From the NCBI GenBank assembly GCA_019449415.1, contig JAGRPP010000021.1, forward strand, positions 57,737-121,736: a DNA stretch of 64,000 nucleotides, written 5' to 3'. The translations under genes and the position numbers were made by a program. This DNA comes from Geothrix sp. (GTDB lineage Bacteria > Acidobacteriota > Holophagae > Holophagales > Holophagaceae). The notes beneath the pieces were generated by a model, which was not told where the DNA came from, searched no databases, and saw only the letters and a list, made by a program, of their open reading frames with translations. Shown piece by piece: positions 42,662 through 51,061 of the stretch (position 1 is the stretch's first letter; each line of letters begins with the position of its first letter).

Positions 42662-42773
42662 TTGAGATTGGAAGAAGGGCGCCCTACACTTCGATTTCCA
42701 GACCCATGCAGGGCGCCCAAAGTGACTTTGCAAGGTGTTCCGCGGCCAGGAGCGCCAACTCCTGGCCGTTTTA
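42662..42773 (+). ncRNA. Small-RNA candidate with promoter and terminator
   Basis: TTGAGA (42662-42667), a 17-base spacer and TACACT (42685-42690) form a plausible sigma-70 promoter. A strong hairpin GGCCAGGAG / CTCCTGGCC (42744-42767) followed by GTTTTA could end a transcript of about 75 nt from near 42697. A 9-bp inverted repeat, GGGCGCCCT (42677-42685) and AGGGCGCCC (42710-42718), spans the -10 region and may be an operator. No good open frame lies in it. The rest of 42774-43076 contains no supportable gene. Confidence 0.4.
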
Positions 42774-43076
42774 CTTGATGCCGGCCCCCTTGCGGGCCTC
42801 ACTCGTTGAATTGCGCATTCTTCACCTCCCGATACTTCGGCATAGGCCTTTACCACCCAACAGGAAGCCCGCTGGGAGAAGGATTTGGCGCCCATTCAAA
42901 TCCTAGAGAGATATTTGCGCTAAGGGTATTTCTTGTCAAGCATACCAATCGGATTTTTCCACTGATTAAAAAGGTCATGCGAATTAAGCACTTCGGCTTA
43001 GCCCATAGACCGTGGTCCGGCATAATTTGCGGGTAAGTGGAGGGGGAATAGCGTGGAATCGGGCATTATGGCCTCC

Positions 43077-43712
43077 ATGTGTGGACGCATGGTGGCCATT
43101 GCCCTGAAGAAGCTGGCTGCCCTTGAGGGCAAGGGGAGATCTGTCCGAGACCTTGTGACCACATACACCGATAGGTACAACTTGGCGCCCACTCAGCAGG
43201 CTGTAACGGTTCACCAGGAAGGCGGGGAGTGGATCTTCTCCGAGCGGACCTGGGGCATGTGGCCACCCTGGGCATCCAAGCCCCTGATCAACGCCATGGC
43301 CGAGACGGTGCCTCAGAAGCCAACCTTCCGGAAGGCCTTCCAGTCCGGGCGCATCCTGGTGCCCGTGAGTGGGTTTTATGAGTGGGCGACTATTGGAGGC
43401 CGCAAGCGGCCTTACTTCATTCATCCGGCGGATGGGGAGCACTGGTGGTTCGCGGGGCTGGGCGACGACGCCGGGGCATTCGTCGTGATCACCACTTCAG
43501 CCAACCAGGCCATGGCCGAGCTGCACCACCGCATGCCCGCCATCCTGGGCCGAGAGAACCTTCAGGCCTGGCTCGATCCTGCATCTGCGGCTGATGACCT
43601 ACAGACGCTTCTGCGGCCCTGCCCAGACGACTGGATCGAGGCCTATGAGGTGAGCCCGGCCGTGGGGGACCCTAGGAACGAAGGGGCGGAGTTGATCAGG
43701 ATGCTGGTGTAG
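43077..43712 (+). CDS. SRAP-family protein (YedK/HMCES-like)
   Basis: The 211-residue protein begins Met-Cys-Gly-Arg, so Cys2 becomes the N-terminal nucleophile that links to abasic sites in single-stranded DNA. That requirement fixed the start at ATG 43077 although the frame is open upstream. Other family residues are visible: NLAPTQ, the INAMAET segment, Glu102 in VSGFYEW and HHRMP at 150-154. SRAP proteins shield abasic sites during replication. It lies inside the prophage right arm and is probably expressed on its own. Confidence 0.9.
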   Translation: MCGRMVAIALKKLAALEGKGRSVRDLVTTYTDRYNLAPTQQAVTVHQEGGEWIFSERTWGMWPPWASKPLINAMAETVPQKPTFRKAFQSGRILVPVSGFYEWATIGGRKRPYFIHPADGEHWWFAGLGDDAGAFVVITTSANQAMAELHHRMPAILGRENLQAWLDPASAADDLQTLLRPCPDDWIEAYEVSPAVGDPRNEGAELIRMLV

Positions 43713-43724
43713 GTGGAGGGGCAC

Positions 43725-44048
43725 ATGACTGAACAGAACCCGGGGACGAAGAGAGGGACTCCGTCACCGCTCAAGAAGTTCTGGGTGATACGGGTTCGTG
43801 GCCAATACATTCGCATTGAAGGGATTTCCGAGCATCTACCCCCAGGGGTCCCCACGCCCTTTGAAAATGCCAGGGCCGCCCATCAAGGCGCCCGATGTTT
43901 GGACATGGGGATGGGCCTTGTGGTTGAGATCGTCGTGAGAACGCGAGGGTGGTTGGTCTCTGTTGGCCGGGGGGAGATCCCAGGCATCAGGGTCCAATCG
44001 GCCAAACTCAGCGGCCCCATCGTACGGATGAAGAGGGCTTCACGCTGA
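43725..44048 (+). CDS. Hypothetical protein in the prophage right arm
   Basis: The 107-residue basic protein has KKFWVIRVRGQYIRIEGISE and a beta-rich C-terminal half ending RMKRASR. ATG 43725 follows GGAGGGG; a GTG at 43713 directly behind the SRAP stop is the alternative. It may be translated with SRAP. I recognise no domain. The right-end repeats begin 17 bases after the stop. Confidence 0.5.
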   Translation: MTEQNPGTKRGTPSPLKKFWVIRVRGQYIRIEGISEHLPPGVPTPFENARAAHQGARCLDMGMGLVVEIVVRTRGWLVSVGRGEIPGIRVQSAKLSGPIVRMKRASR

Positions 44049-44065
44049 TCCGTCATAATCCTTGG

Positions 44066-44113
44066 AGGTTCCATACATTTTGAAGCTTTCAGGCCAATCC
44101 TTTTTGACGCGCT
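44066..44113. repeat. Right-end transposase-binding site candidates (two copies)
   Basis: On the reverse strand, 44066-44085 contains TTCAAAATGTATGGAACC, agreeing at most positions with the left site TCAAAAAGAATGGAACC (7168-7184). Likewise 44094-44113 contains CGCGTCAAAAAGGATTGG, related to 7098-7119. The orientation is inverted relative to the left end, as expected for the opposite terminus of a transposable phage. Confidence 0.55.
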
Positions 44114-44179
44114 ACAAAGAAGTAGGCGGGCTCCCGCCGGCGATTCGGTGGCTTCGAAGCCCCCCTCACTGCCCAAAAA

Positions 44180-44201
44180 GAAGCCGCCTTTCGGCGGCTT
44201 C
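44180..44201 (-). terminator. Terminator of tRNA-Ser(GCU)
   Basis: The stem GAAGCCGCC / GGCGGCTTC with loop TTTC is followed, on the reverse strand, by TTTTTGGG. It sits directly behind the reverse-strand tRNA gene. Confidence 0.8.
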
Positions 44202-44203
44202 AG

Positions 44204-44296
<93 letters not shown>

Positions 44297-44379
44297 AAGG
44301 CTTTCCAGATTACCGTTGGGTCGGTTCCGGCACAAGGCTTCTTGCCGGGAGCCGCGTCCCGCCTTCAAGATGAAGGCAC

Positions 44380-44469
44380 GGAGGGATGGCCGAGCGGTTT
44401 AAGGCAACGGTCTTGAAAACCGTCGTGGGTGTGAACTCACCGCGGGTTCGAATCCCGCTCCCTCCGCCA
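44380..44469 (+). tRNA. tRNA-Ser (anticodon UGA)
   Basis: A class II tRNA with acceptor stem GGAGGGA / TCCCTCC, discriminator G and encoded CCA. The anticodon loop is CTTGAAA (UGA), with a long variable arm and T loop GGTTCGAATCC. It reads UCA and related serine codons and diverges from tRNA-Ser(GCU) 84 bp away. Confidence 0.93.
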
Positions 44470-44473
44470 CCTC

Positions 44474-44504
44474 TGCGCCTCGCCACTGCGGGGCGCATTT
44501 GTTT
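44474..44504 (+). terminator. Terminator of tRNA-Ser(UGA)
   Basis: A GC-rich stem (TGCGCCTC / GGGGCGCA, one G-T pair) behind the tRNA is followed by TTTGTTT. Confidence 0.65.
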
Positions 44505-44552
44505 CAGGGTGGAGGTGGGGACTTTGAAGCCACCGGATCGCCACCCCGACCC

Positions 44553-45233
44553 TCAACTCCGCTGGTCCCACCCTTCCGCCGCCCGGAAGCTGTGGTAGCG
44601 GTCGTGGCCGAGGATGAGGTGGTCGGCCAGGGGCACGCCCAGGGATTCGCCGGCGGCGAGGAGGCGGCGGGTGAGCTGGGTGTCTTCGCGGCTTGGGGTG
44701 GGATCACCGCTGGGGTGGTTGTGGAAGGCCAGGGCAGTGGTGGCGCCGTAGCGCAGGGCCTCGCGAAAGAACTCCCTGGGGCTGATGAGGGTGGCCGTGG
44801 CGGTGCCCTGGCTGAGGATGCGCTCCGCCAGCAGGTCGCCTTTGGCGTTGAGTGCGAGCAGGCCGAAGCGTTCCTCGGTCCAGCCCTGGCAACGGGGCAG
44901 CAGGTAGGTCCCCGCAGCCCGGGGGCTGGTGATGCGCAGGCGCTCGGCGCTGCGGGAACCCCGGCGGGTGAGCTCCAGGGCGGCCCAGAGCTGCCCGGTC
45001 TTGGCGGGGCCGAGGCCCGGTTGGATCAACCAGTCGCTGAGCCCCAGGGCCAGCAACCCGGCCAGGCCGCCCGTGCGGCCGAGCACCGCCTGCGCCAGCT
45101 CCACGGCGCTCTGGCCTTGGCGCCCCGTGCCCCAGAGCAGGGCCAGGAGGTCGGCATCGGACAGCCCTTCGCCGTGGCCTGCCAGCAGGCGCTCCCGGGG
45201 ACGCTGGTCAGGGGATAGATCGAGGATTCGCAT
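44553..45233 (-). CDS. radC: RadC family JAB/MPN domain protein
   Basis: The 226-residue protein has an N-terminal helix-hairpin-helix-like part (LSDADLLALLWGTG, GLGPAKTGQLWAALEL). The C-terminal JAB/MPN metalloprotease-like domain carries the metal motif HNHPSGDPTPSREDTQL. RadC proteins are widespread but their function remains unsettled; the old link to RecA repair is disputed. It follows the tRNA pair and is co-directional with the pseudopilin genes upstream. Confidence 0.93.
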   Translation of the reverse strand: MRILDLSPDQRPRERLLAGHGEGLSDADLLALLWGTGRQGQSAVELAQAVLGRTGGLAGLLALGLSDWLIQPGLGPAKTGQLWAALELTRRGSRSAERLRITSPRAAGTYLLPRCQGWTEERFGLLALNAKGDLLAERILSQGTATATLISPREFFREALRYGATTALAFHNHPSGDPTPSREDTQLTRRLLAAGESLGVPLADHLILGHDRYHSFRAAEGWDQRS

Positions 45234-45270
45234 GCAGGGCTCCGGTCGATGGGGACGGCGTTGGGTGGGT

Positions 45271-45310
45271 GCTGAGGTTCGGCCTTCCTTCTGGACGGCC
45301 GAACCTCAGC
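45271..45310. repeat. Perfect 14-bp inverted repeat
   Basis: GCTGAGGTTCGGCC (45271-45284) and GGCCGAACCTCAGC (45297-45310) are perfect complements separated by 12 bases, between radC and the gene before it. No T-run follows, so it may act as an attenuating or mRNA-protecting hairpin. Confidence 0.65.
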
Positions 45311-45749
45311 ACCGGGTCCAGGCCCGGAGCAGGGGGCGGTACCGCAGGAGTTCCACTGCTCCCGAGAGCTCCAGGCGAAGGCAGAGGGCTTCCTGGCCGT
45401 GGTGGAGAAACCAGACATTCGCCGCGGCCCGGCGCTGGGGCATGACCGTGATGGGTCGCGGGCGTCCATCCCGCCATCCGCTGTCCGCCAGGCTCGGTGG
45501 GAGGGGGACGGCCGCGGGGCAGCCCCAGTCCACCCCGGCGGGGAGGCGTACGGAGATCCGCCCTTCGCAGGGGCCTTGGCAGGGCTCCAGCACCACCACG
45601 CGGCGGTGGGTGGAGGCCAGGCGGAAGGCCAGATGCAGGCTGCGGCACAGCTCCGTCCGCGCGGTCCGCAGGGGCGGGCAGAGGGGGGCCGGAAGGCAGG
45701 AGGCCATGGCTTGGACGAAGCGGGAGAGGAGGGACACTGGGGGCGGCAT
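45306..45749 (-). CDS. Hypothetical protein, degenerate paralogue of the adjacent pseudopilin
   Basis: The 147-residue protein has a C-terminal segment, WFLHHGQEALCLRLELSG. This matches WFLNDGQEALCMRLSGHG of the neighbouring pseudopilin gene, and both end in a Trp-Thr-Arg. The N-terminus (SLLSRFVQAMASCLPAPL) has no classic prepilin helix. ATG 45749 overlaps the preceding stop. It may be a minor pilus or secretion component that works with its neighbour. Confidence 0.65.
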   Translation of the reverse strand: MPPPVSLLSRFVQAMASCLPAPLCPPLRTARTELCRSLHLAFRLASTHRRVVVLEPCQGPCEGRISVRLPAGVDWGCPAAVPLPPSLADSGWRDGRPRPITVMPQRRAAANVWFLHHGQEALCLRLELSGAVELLRYRPLLRAWTRC

Positions 45750-46252
45750 CAGGCCCTCGTCCAGGTCCGGCGGTCGCGGCGCCAGCGCAGCACCTGCAGG
45801 CGCCCGTGTCCCGACAGGCGCATGCACAGGGCCTCCTGGCCGTCATTCAGGAACCAGGCCCCCGCCAGTGCCGTGCGCCGGGGCGTCACCGTGAACAGCG
45901 CATGCGATTCGCCCGTGGCGGCCGCCACGCTGTCGGCATCCATGTCCGGGGGAAGGGGGATGTGGGCGGGCTTGCCCCACTTCACCCGGCGGCCAAGCTG
46001 CACCGGCAGATGCTCGCCGGCCCTGCTGGCCTTGCCGAGGGCCACGGTGACATTCGTGCCCCGGGCGCGGGCCAGGGTGAAGGCCTGATCCAGGCTGCCG
46101 CGAATCTCCTGGTGAGCCGCCGCGAGCTCGGCGGCACCCGTGTCCAGGTGGAAGAGCCCCACCGCGGCCAGCGCGGCGGCCACGCCCATGGCGACGGTGA
46201 GTTCCAGCAGGGAGGAGCCCTGCTGGGTGCTTCGGCGGCGGCCCGGGATCAT
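45749..46252 (-). CDS. Pseudopilin (GspH/FimT-like minor pilin)
   Basis: The 167-residue protein has a short basic leader and a prepilin-type helix GSSLLELTVAMGVAAALAAV, with Glu at the usual +5 position after the Gly of the cleavage site; Phe at +1 is replaced by Ser. A GspH/FimT-like globular part follows. It would be processed by prepilin peptidase and enter a type IV pilus or type II secretion pseudopilus. It precedes a paralogue and follows a ComEA-like gene, which suggests DNA uptake or pilus function. Confidence 0.8.
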   Translation of the reverse strand: MIPGRRRSTQQGSSLLELTVAMGVAAALAAVGLFHLDTGAAELAAAHQEIRGSLDQAFTLARARGTNVTVALGKASRAGEHLPVQLGRRVKWGKPAHIPLPPDMDADSVAAATGESHALFTVTPRRTALAGAWFLNDGQEALCMRLSGHGRLQVLRWRRDRRTWTRA

Positions 46253-46260
46253 GGCGGCCC

Positions 46261-46575
46261 CTACTTCTTGGCGACCGCGGGGCGCGGCGCGGGAGACAGG
46301 GCCAGGAAGGGCTTGAGCTTGGCGTAGGACTTCTCGCCGATGCCTTTGACATTCATCAGCTCCTCAGGCCGCTGGAAGCCGCCGTGCTGCTTCCGGAAGG
46401 CCACGATGCGCTCGGCGGTCTTCTGGCCAACGCGGGGCAGCTGCATGAGCTCGGTCACGGTGGCGGTGTTGAGGTTCACCGGCCGCTGGGGGGCGCGGGG
46501 GGCGCGATCCGGTGCGGCGGAGAGGGGAAGGGCCAGGGCGAGCGCCAGGGCCAGGGTGGTGAAGGGGTTGGACAT
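46261..46575 (-). CDS. ComEA-like helix-hairpin-helix DNA-binding protein
   Basis: The 104-residue protein has a signal peptide ([14 protein letters not shown]) and one ComEA-type double HhH domain: VNLNTATVTELMQLPRVGQK, then FQRPEELMNVKGIGEKSYAKL. Such periplasmic proteins bind incoming DNA during transformation. It is the first gene of a leftward group with the two pilin-like genes. A GGAGGCAAC ribosome binding site precedes the ATG. Confidence 0.85.
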   Translation of the reverse strand: MSNPFTTLALALALALPLSAAPDRAPRAPQRPVNLNTATVTELMQLPRVGQKTAERIVAFRKQHGGFQRPEELMNVKGIGEKSYAKLKPFLALSPAPRPAVAKK

Positions 46576-46605
46576 GGTTGCCTCCTTTCAGGCAAGCCAT
46601 ACCAA

Positions 46606-46790
46606 TCGAGGATTGTGCCGGTTTATAAGTTGTTTATTTGTATAAATAAAAAATTTAATCTGAAAAATTATGTATTAAATAAATGACAAAATTTCATAGA
46701 AATTTAGTAATTATAATTATTTCAATAATTATTTTTTGTTATAAATTTTATGATGAATTATTTAAAGTGACAAATTTAGAACCCCAAAAA
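46606..46790. other. Extreme AT-rich intergenic island
   Basis: About 180 bp of almost pure A/T sequence, with palindromic runs such as TAATTATAATTA and AATAATTATTTTTTG, lie between the divergent comEA-like gene and the SAH riboswitch. The surrounding DNA is above 60% GC. I see no gene. It may be an UP-element or promoter region for ahcY, a nucleoid-protein site, or a foreign insertion remnant. Confidence 0.8.
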
Positions 46791-46831
46791 ATCCGTTCCG
46801 TGAACACCTGTCGGAACCGCTTATCCTGGAT

Positions 46832-46917
46832 GAGTCCGAGGAGCGCTGCAGGACTCCGCCCGCATGGCGAGGGATCTCAGGCTCGGACGCTTCCGATTCT
46901 GGAACGGCGCTCACCTC
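46832..46917 (+). promoter_or_regulatory. S-adenosylhomocysteine (SAH) riboswitch
   Basis: The leader contains the family signature GTCCGAGGAGCGCTGCA at 46834-46850, a variable stem, AGGCTCGGAC closing P1 (46880-46889), and ACGGCGCTCACC (46904-46915) forming the pseudoknot with the GAGCGCTG segment. It lies 65 bp before the ahcY start. SAH riboswitches turn on recycling genes when SAH builds up, which fits the gene it controls. Confidence 0.9.
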
Positions 46918-46981
46918 ACCCCGTCCGGGGTCGATGAGGTGGGTTGCCCCGCCCGTCGTTCCCGCCCTTCGTGGAGGTCCC

Positions 46982-48379
<1,398 letters not shown>

Positions 48380-48404
48380 GCTGAAACGCTGCGCGTTTCC
48401 GTAA

Positions 48405-48428
48405 ACAGGGCGCCAGAGGGCGCCCTGT
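48405..48428. terminator. Terminator behind ahcY
   Basis: A perfect 10-bp stem ACAGGGCGCC / GGCGCCCTGT with loop AGAG lies between the convergent ahcY and metacaspase genes. Confidence 0.75.
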
Positions 48429-48450
48429 TCATTTCGAGTGGAAATCCCGG

Positions 48451-49329
48451 TCAGGTCGGCATTTCCGTGGGCAGGGGCGCCACATTGGCGGGCACCGCCT
48501 CGGCCTTCATGACGGCGTGGCGGGTGACGGCCTCGCAGTCCAGCTGCGGCGTCTGCGTGAAGTGGGCGACGCCGAGGTCCGAGCGGATCTTGGCCAGCAC
48601 CTTGGCGCGGGTGAGGTGATTGCCGCTGGCCCGGGCCTCCCGGCAGAAGTGGTAGGTGAAGGCGCCGTGCCAGGCCCCGTCGAGGAAGGCGTCCGCGGCG
48701 GTCTGGTTCTGCTTGCAGGCGGTCCAGAGGATGTGGTGTGACAGGCCTTTTTCCAGCAGCTTCTGGTGGGCGGGCCGGGCGTGGCGGTATTCGATGTCGC
48801 GGAAGGCCTCGAGGGACGGCGGCGGCAGATAGCGGGGCCGGCGGTCCATCAGCAGATCCGCGGCCCGGAGCCCCGTGCCGCTGTGGCAGGTGTCGAGCAA
48901 CACCTCGAGGATCACGGTCGAGGGCAGCTGCACGAACAGGTCGTGGAGCTCGTCGTCCACGATGAGATGATCGCGGTCCCACTGGGGCCCGCTCGGGGCC
49001 AGGTCATGGGGGCAGAAGGCCTCGTCCGCCCGGTCGAATTCGTCGAGGTTCAGGTCGGGCACCTGCGTGCCGTGACCGGAGAAGGTGAAGACCAGATGGT
49101 CGTACCGGCCGGCCAGGGCGCCCTCCACCATGCGCTTCAGCTCGTGCATGATGTTGGCCTTCGTGGCGGCTTGATCGGACAGCCGGGTGATGTCGGAATC
49201 CTCGAAGCCCAGCAGATCCTTCAGCAGCGATGCCATGTCCTGGGCATCGTTGACGCAGCCGTTCAGAGTGGCCGAGGGGAAGTGCTGATACTGGTTGATC
49301 CCGATGCAAAGCGCGGTGCGATGGAGCAT
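48451..49329 (-). CDS. Type I metacaspase (caspase-like C14 peptidase)
   Basis: The 292-residue cytoplasmic protein has the C14 fold elements ALCIGINQYQHFPSATLNGC, catalytic His86 in FTFSGHGTQV and catalytic Cys148 in LLDTCHSGTG. It should cut after basic residues, often with calcium dependence. No fused sensor or effector domain is present. The nearby genes do not form a recognised defence locus. An AAGGAGG ribosome binding site precedes the ATG. The 209-bp gap upstream (49330-49538) holds nothing else recognisable. Confidence 0.88.
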   Translation of the reverse strand: MLHRTALCIGINQYQHFPSATLNGCVNDAQDMASLLKDLLGFEDSDITRLSDQAATKANIMHELKRMVEGALAGRYDHLVFTFSGHGTQVPDLNLDEFDRADEAFCPHDLAPSGPQWDRDHLIVDDELHDLFVQLPSTVILEVLLDTCHSGTGLRAADLLMDRRPRYLPPPSLEAFRDIEYRHARPAHQKLLEKGLSHHILWTACKQNQTAADAFLDGAWHGAFTYHFCREARASGNHLTRAKVLAKIRSDLGVAHFTQTPQLDCEAVTRHAVMKAEAVPANVAPLPTEMPT

Positions 49330-49538
49330 GGAAACCTCCTTGGCTTCGCTCGGGGCGCATGAGGCACGGGGAACTTGCTCGTCGTGGCAACGGGGGGACG
49401 CGCCGGATCAGGGGAGGACTGCGGCACACCACGCACATCCCAGATGGCTCCAGCACCTACGATAGGCCGCACGGGGGCTGGGGCAAGCGCCAGGCCGCGG
49501 TTCCATGGAATGATGAAGCCTTGTTGCGGCGGAGTCCC

Positions 49539-50069
49539 ATGAGCGATGAGAAGAAGGAACCCTGGCTGAACCTGCTGGCCCTGACCACGGTGATCCTGGC
49601 CGTCTGCGCGACCCTGGCGACCTTCAAGGGCGGCGGCCACTCCACCCGCGCCGTGCTGAGCCAGAGCCAGGCGTCGGATCAGTGGGCCTACTACCAGGCC
49701 AAGGGCATCAAGGGAAACCTCTACGAGCTGGAGGCCCTCCGCCTCAGGCGCGAGCTGCAGCTGGCGCCGAAGGGCGCCGTGCCCCTGCTGGAGCAGAGCC
49801 TCGCGGAGGTGGAGAAGAAGACGGCGAAGTACGAAGGCGAGAAGGCGGAGATCCAAAAGGAGGCCCGGCGCTTCGAGGCGGTGAAGACCGAGGCGCAGGG
49901 TCATGGCACGGCCTTCGGGTTGGCGGTGATCTTCCTCCAGATCGGCATCCTCCTCTCCTCCATCGCCGCCCTCCTGAAGCAGAAGCCGGTCTACTACCTG
50001 GGTCTCGCCGTGGGGCTCGTGGGCCTCATCTACTTCATCAACGGCTTCTTCCTCTTCCTCCCAGCCTGA
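49539..50069 (+). CDS. DUF4337 membrane protein
   Basis: The 176-residue protein has an N-terminal membrane helix (LNLLALTTVILAVCATLATF), a QASDQWAYYQAKGIKGNLYE segment, a long charged coiled coil and two C-terminal helices. This is the layout of DUF4337, a family of unknown function. ATG 49539 follows GGAG. The next gene overlaps its stop by one base. Confidence 0.82.
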   Translation: MSDEKKEPWLNLLALTTVILAVCATLATFKGGGHSTRAVLSQSQASDQWAYYQAKGIKGNLYELEALRLRRELQLAPKGAVPLLEQSLAEVEKKTAKYEGEKAEIQKEARRFEAVKTEAQGHGTAFGLAVIFLQIGILLSSIAALLKQKPVYYLGLAVGLVGLIYFINGFFLFLPA

Positions 50070-50512
50070 TGTGGGCCCTCACGGTCGCCGCCGTCATTGA
50101 ACGGGACGGGCGCTTCCTCTTCGTCGAGGAGCCCGACAAGGTCACGGGCCTGCCCGTGATCAACCAGCCGGCGGGCCATGTGGAGCCGGGCGAAGCGCTC
50201 CTCGACGCCGTGCGCCGCGAGGTGCGCGAGGAGACGGGGCTGGATTTCACGCCCCAGGCCATCGTGGGCTTGTATCCGTTAAGGGCGGCCAACGGGAAGG
50301 ACTACTTCCGGGTGTGTTTCACCGGCACGGTGCCCGCTGGATGCGAGGCCACGCCCGAGGATCCCGACATCCTCCGCTGCCACTGGTTCACCCGCGCGGA
50401 ACTGGCTGCCGCGCCGCTGCGCTCGGGCTGGGTGCTGCGCTGCCTGGACGACGCCCTCGCGGGCCGGCGGTTCCCCCTGGACCTCGTGGCGGCGATCCGG
50501 AACGAGCGCTGA
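50069..50512 (+). CDS. Nudix hydrolase (NudJ-like)
   Basis: The 147-residue protein carries a perfect Nudix box at residues 36-58: Gly36, Glu42, then REVREETGL. These residues bind the metal and cleave nucleoside diphosphate-linked substrates. The KDYFRVCFTGTV segment is like phosphatase NudJ (HMP-PP/thiamine phosphates), but the substrate is not provable from sequence. It is translationally linked to the DUF4337 gene. Confidence 0.88.
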   Translation: MWALTVAAVIERDGRFLFVEEPDKVTGLPVINQPAGHVEPGEALLDAVRREVREETGLDFTPQAIVGLYPLRAANGKDYFRVCFTGTVPAGCEATPEDPDILRCHWFTRAELAAAPLRSGWVLRCLDDALAGRRFPLDLVAAIRNER

Positions 50513-50533
50513 AGCCCGGCCTGAGCTCGGTCC

Positions 50534-51061
50534 TCAGCGCTTCCGGTACCAGGCCGCGGCCACCAGGGAGGTGAAGAGGCCCGTGATCCAGGTGCCCAGG
50601 GCGCCCGCGAAGGCGCTGCCCAGGGGCTTCTGCATGGGGGCCTGGGCCTTTACCACGGCTTCGATCTGCTCGGGGCTCAGGCCCTGCTTGGCCATCTGGA
50701 GCCGGCCCAGGGCCTCCAACTCGGCGAAGTAGCTGGGAAACACCACCATCGTGAAGAGCAGGCTGGCCATGAAGATGATCATCGAGGCGATGACCGAAGC
50801 TCCCACGCCGTTCTGCACCTGGCGCAGGTAGCCCGCGGTGGGGGCCGTCCTGCGGAGCATCCACACCAGCACCACGATCTGGAGGGGGATGACGAGCCAG
50901 AAAAGGAAGAGCAGGTTGGGGTGCCGGTACCAGCCCGTGAAGCCCATGGTGAAGGTCCACAGGGCCACCAGGACACCCAGCAGGGCGCCGGCCCGGAGGG
51001 GAGTCAGCAGCGCTTCGTCGGGAGCCGGTGCGGGGGTGGGGGTGCTGCGCGGATCGGTCAT
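50534..51061 (-). CDS. DUF4199-like membrane protein
   Basis: The 175-residue protein has four hydrophobic helices (AGALLGVLVALWTFTMGF, LLFLFWLVIPLQIVVLVW, VIASMIIFMASLLFTMVV and a last one near 150-168). It has a Met/Gln-rich loop before the last helix. The pattern fits DUF4199. Function unknown. The gene starts in an overlap with the DinB-like gene. Confidence 0.65.
   Translation of the reverse strand: MTDPRSTPTPAPAPDEALLTPLRAGALLGVLVALWTFTMGFTGWYRHPNLLFLFWLVIPLQIVVLVWMLRRTAPTAGYLRQVQNGVGASVIASMIIFMASLLFTMVVFPSYFAELEALGRLQMAKQGLSPEQIEAVVKAQAPMQKPLGSAFAGALGTWITGLFTSLVAAAWYRKR

Larger units (their letters stand above)
7086..44124 (+). mobile_element. Mu-like transposable prophage (siphovirus-type)
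   Basis: The segment holds a MuA-type DDE transposase, a MuB-type ATPase, a Ner-like protein, GemA, Mu-family head genes (terminase, DUF935 portal, MuF, protease/scaffold, gp36-, gpG- and gp37-like proteins) and a long tape measure without sheath genes. Two copies of a CTCAAAAAGAATGG-like sequence lie at the left end and inverted relatives at the right end. An 8-bp sequence GGCGGGCT occurs just outside both ends (7078-7085 and 44125-44132). The exact termini are uncertain by about 10 bp: a TG at 7094 and a CA at 44115-44116 are alternatives. All structural genes look intact. Confidence 0.85.

Noticed and set aside
42658..42906. An 82-codon forward frame in the prophage right arm.
   Set aside because: It runs through a terminator-like hairpin and inverted repeats, has no ribosome binding site and shows no protein-like pattern.
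43053..43076. An upstream start for the SRAP protein.
   Set aside because: The family needs Cys immediately after the initiator Met, which only ATG 43077 gives.
44553..45233. RadC as a phage or defence gene because it lies next to the prophage.
   Set aside because: It lies beyond the right-end sites and both tRNA genes, in ordinary chromosomal context, and looks like the common chromosomal radC.
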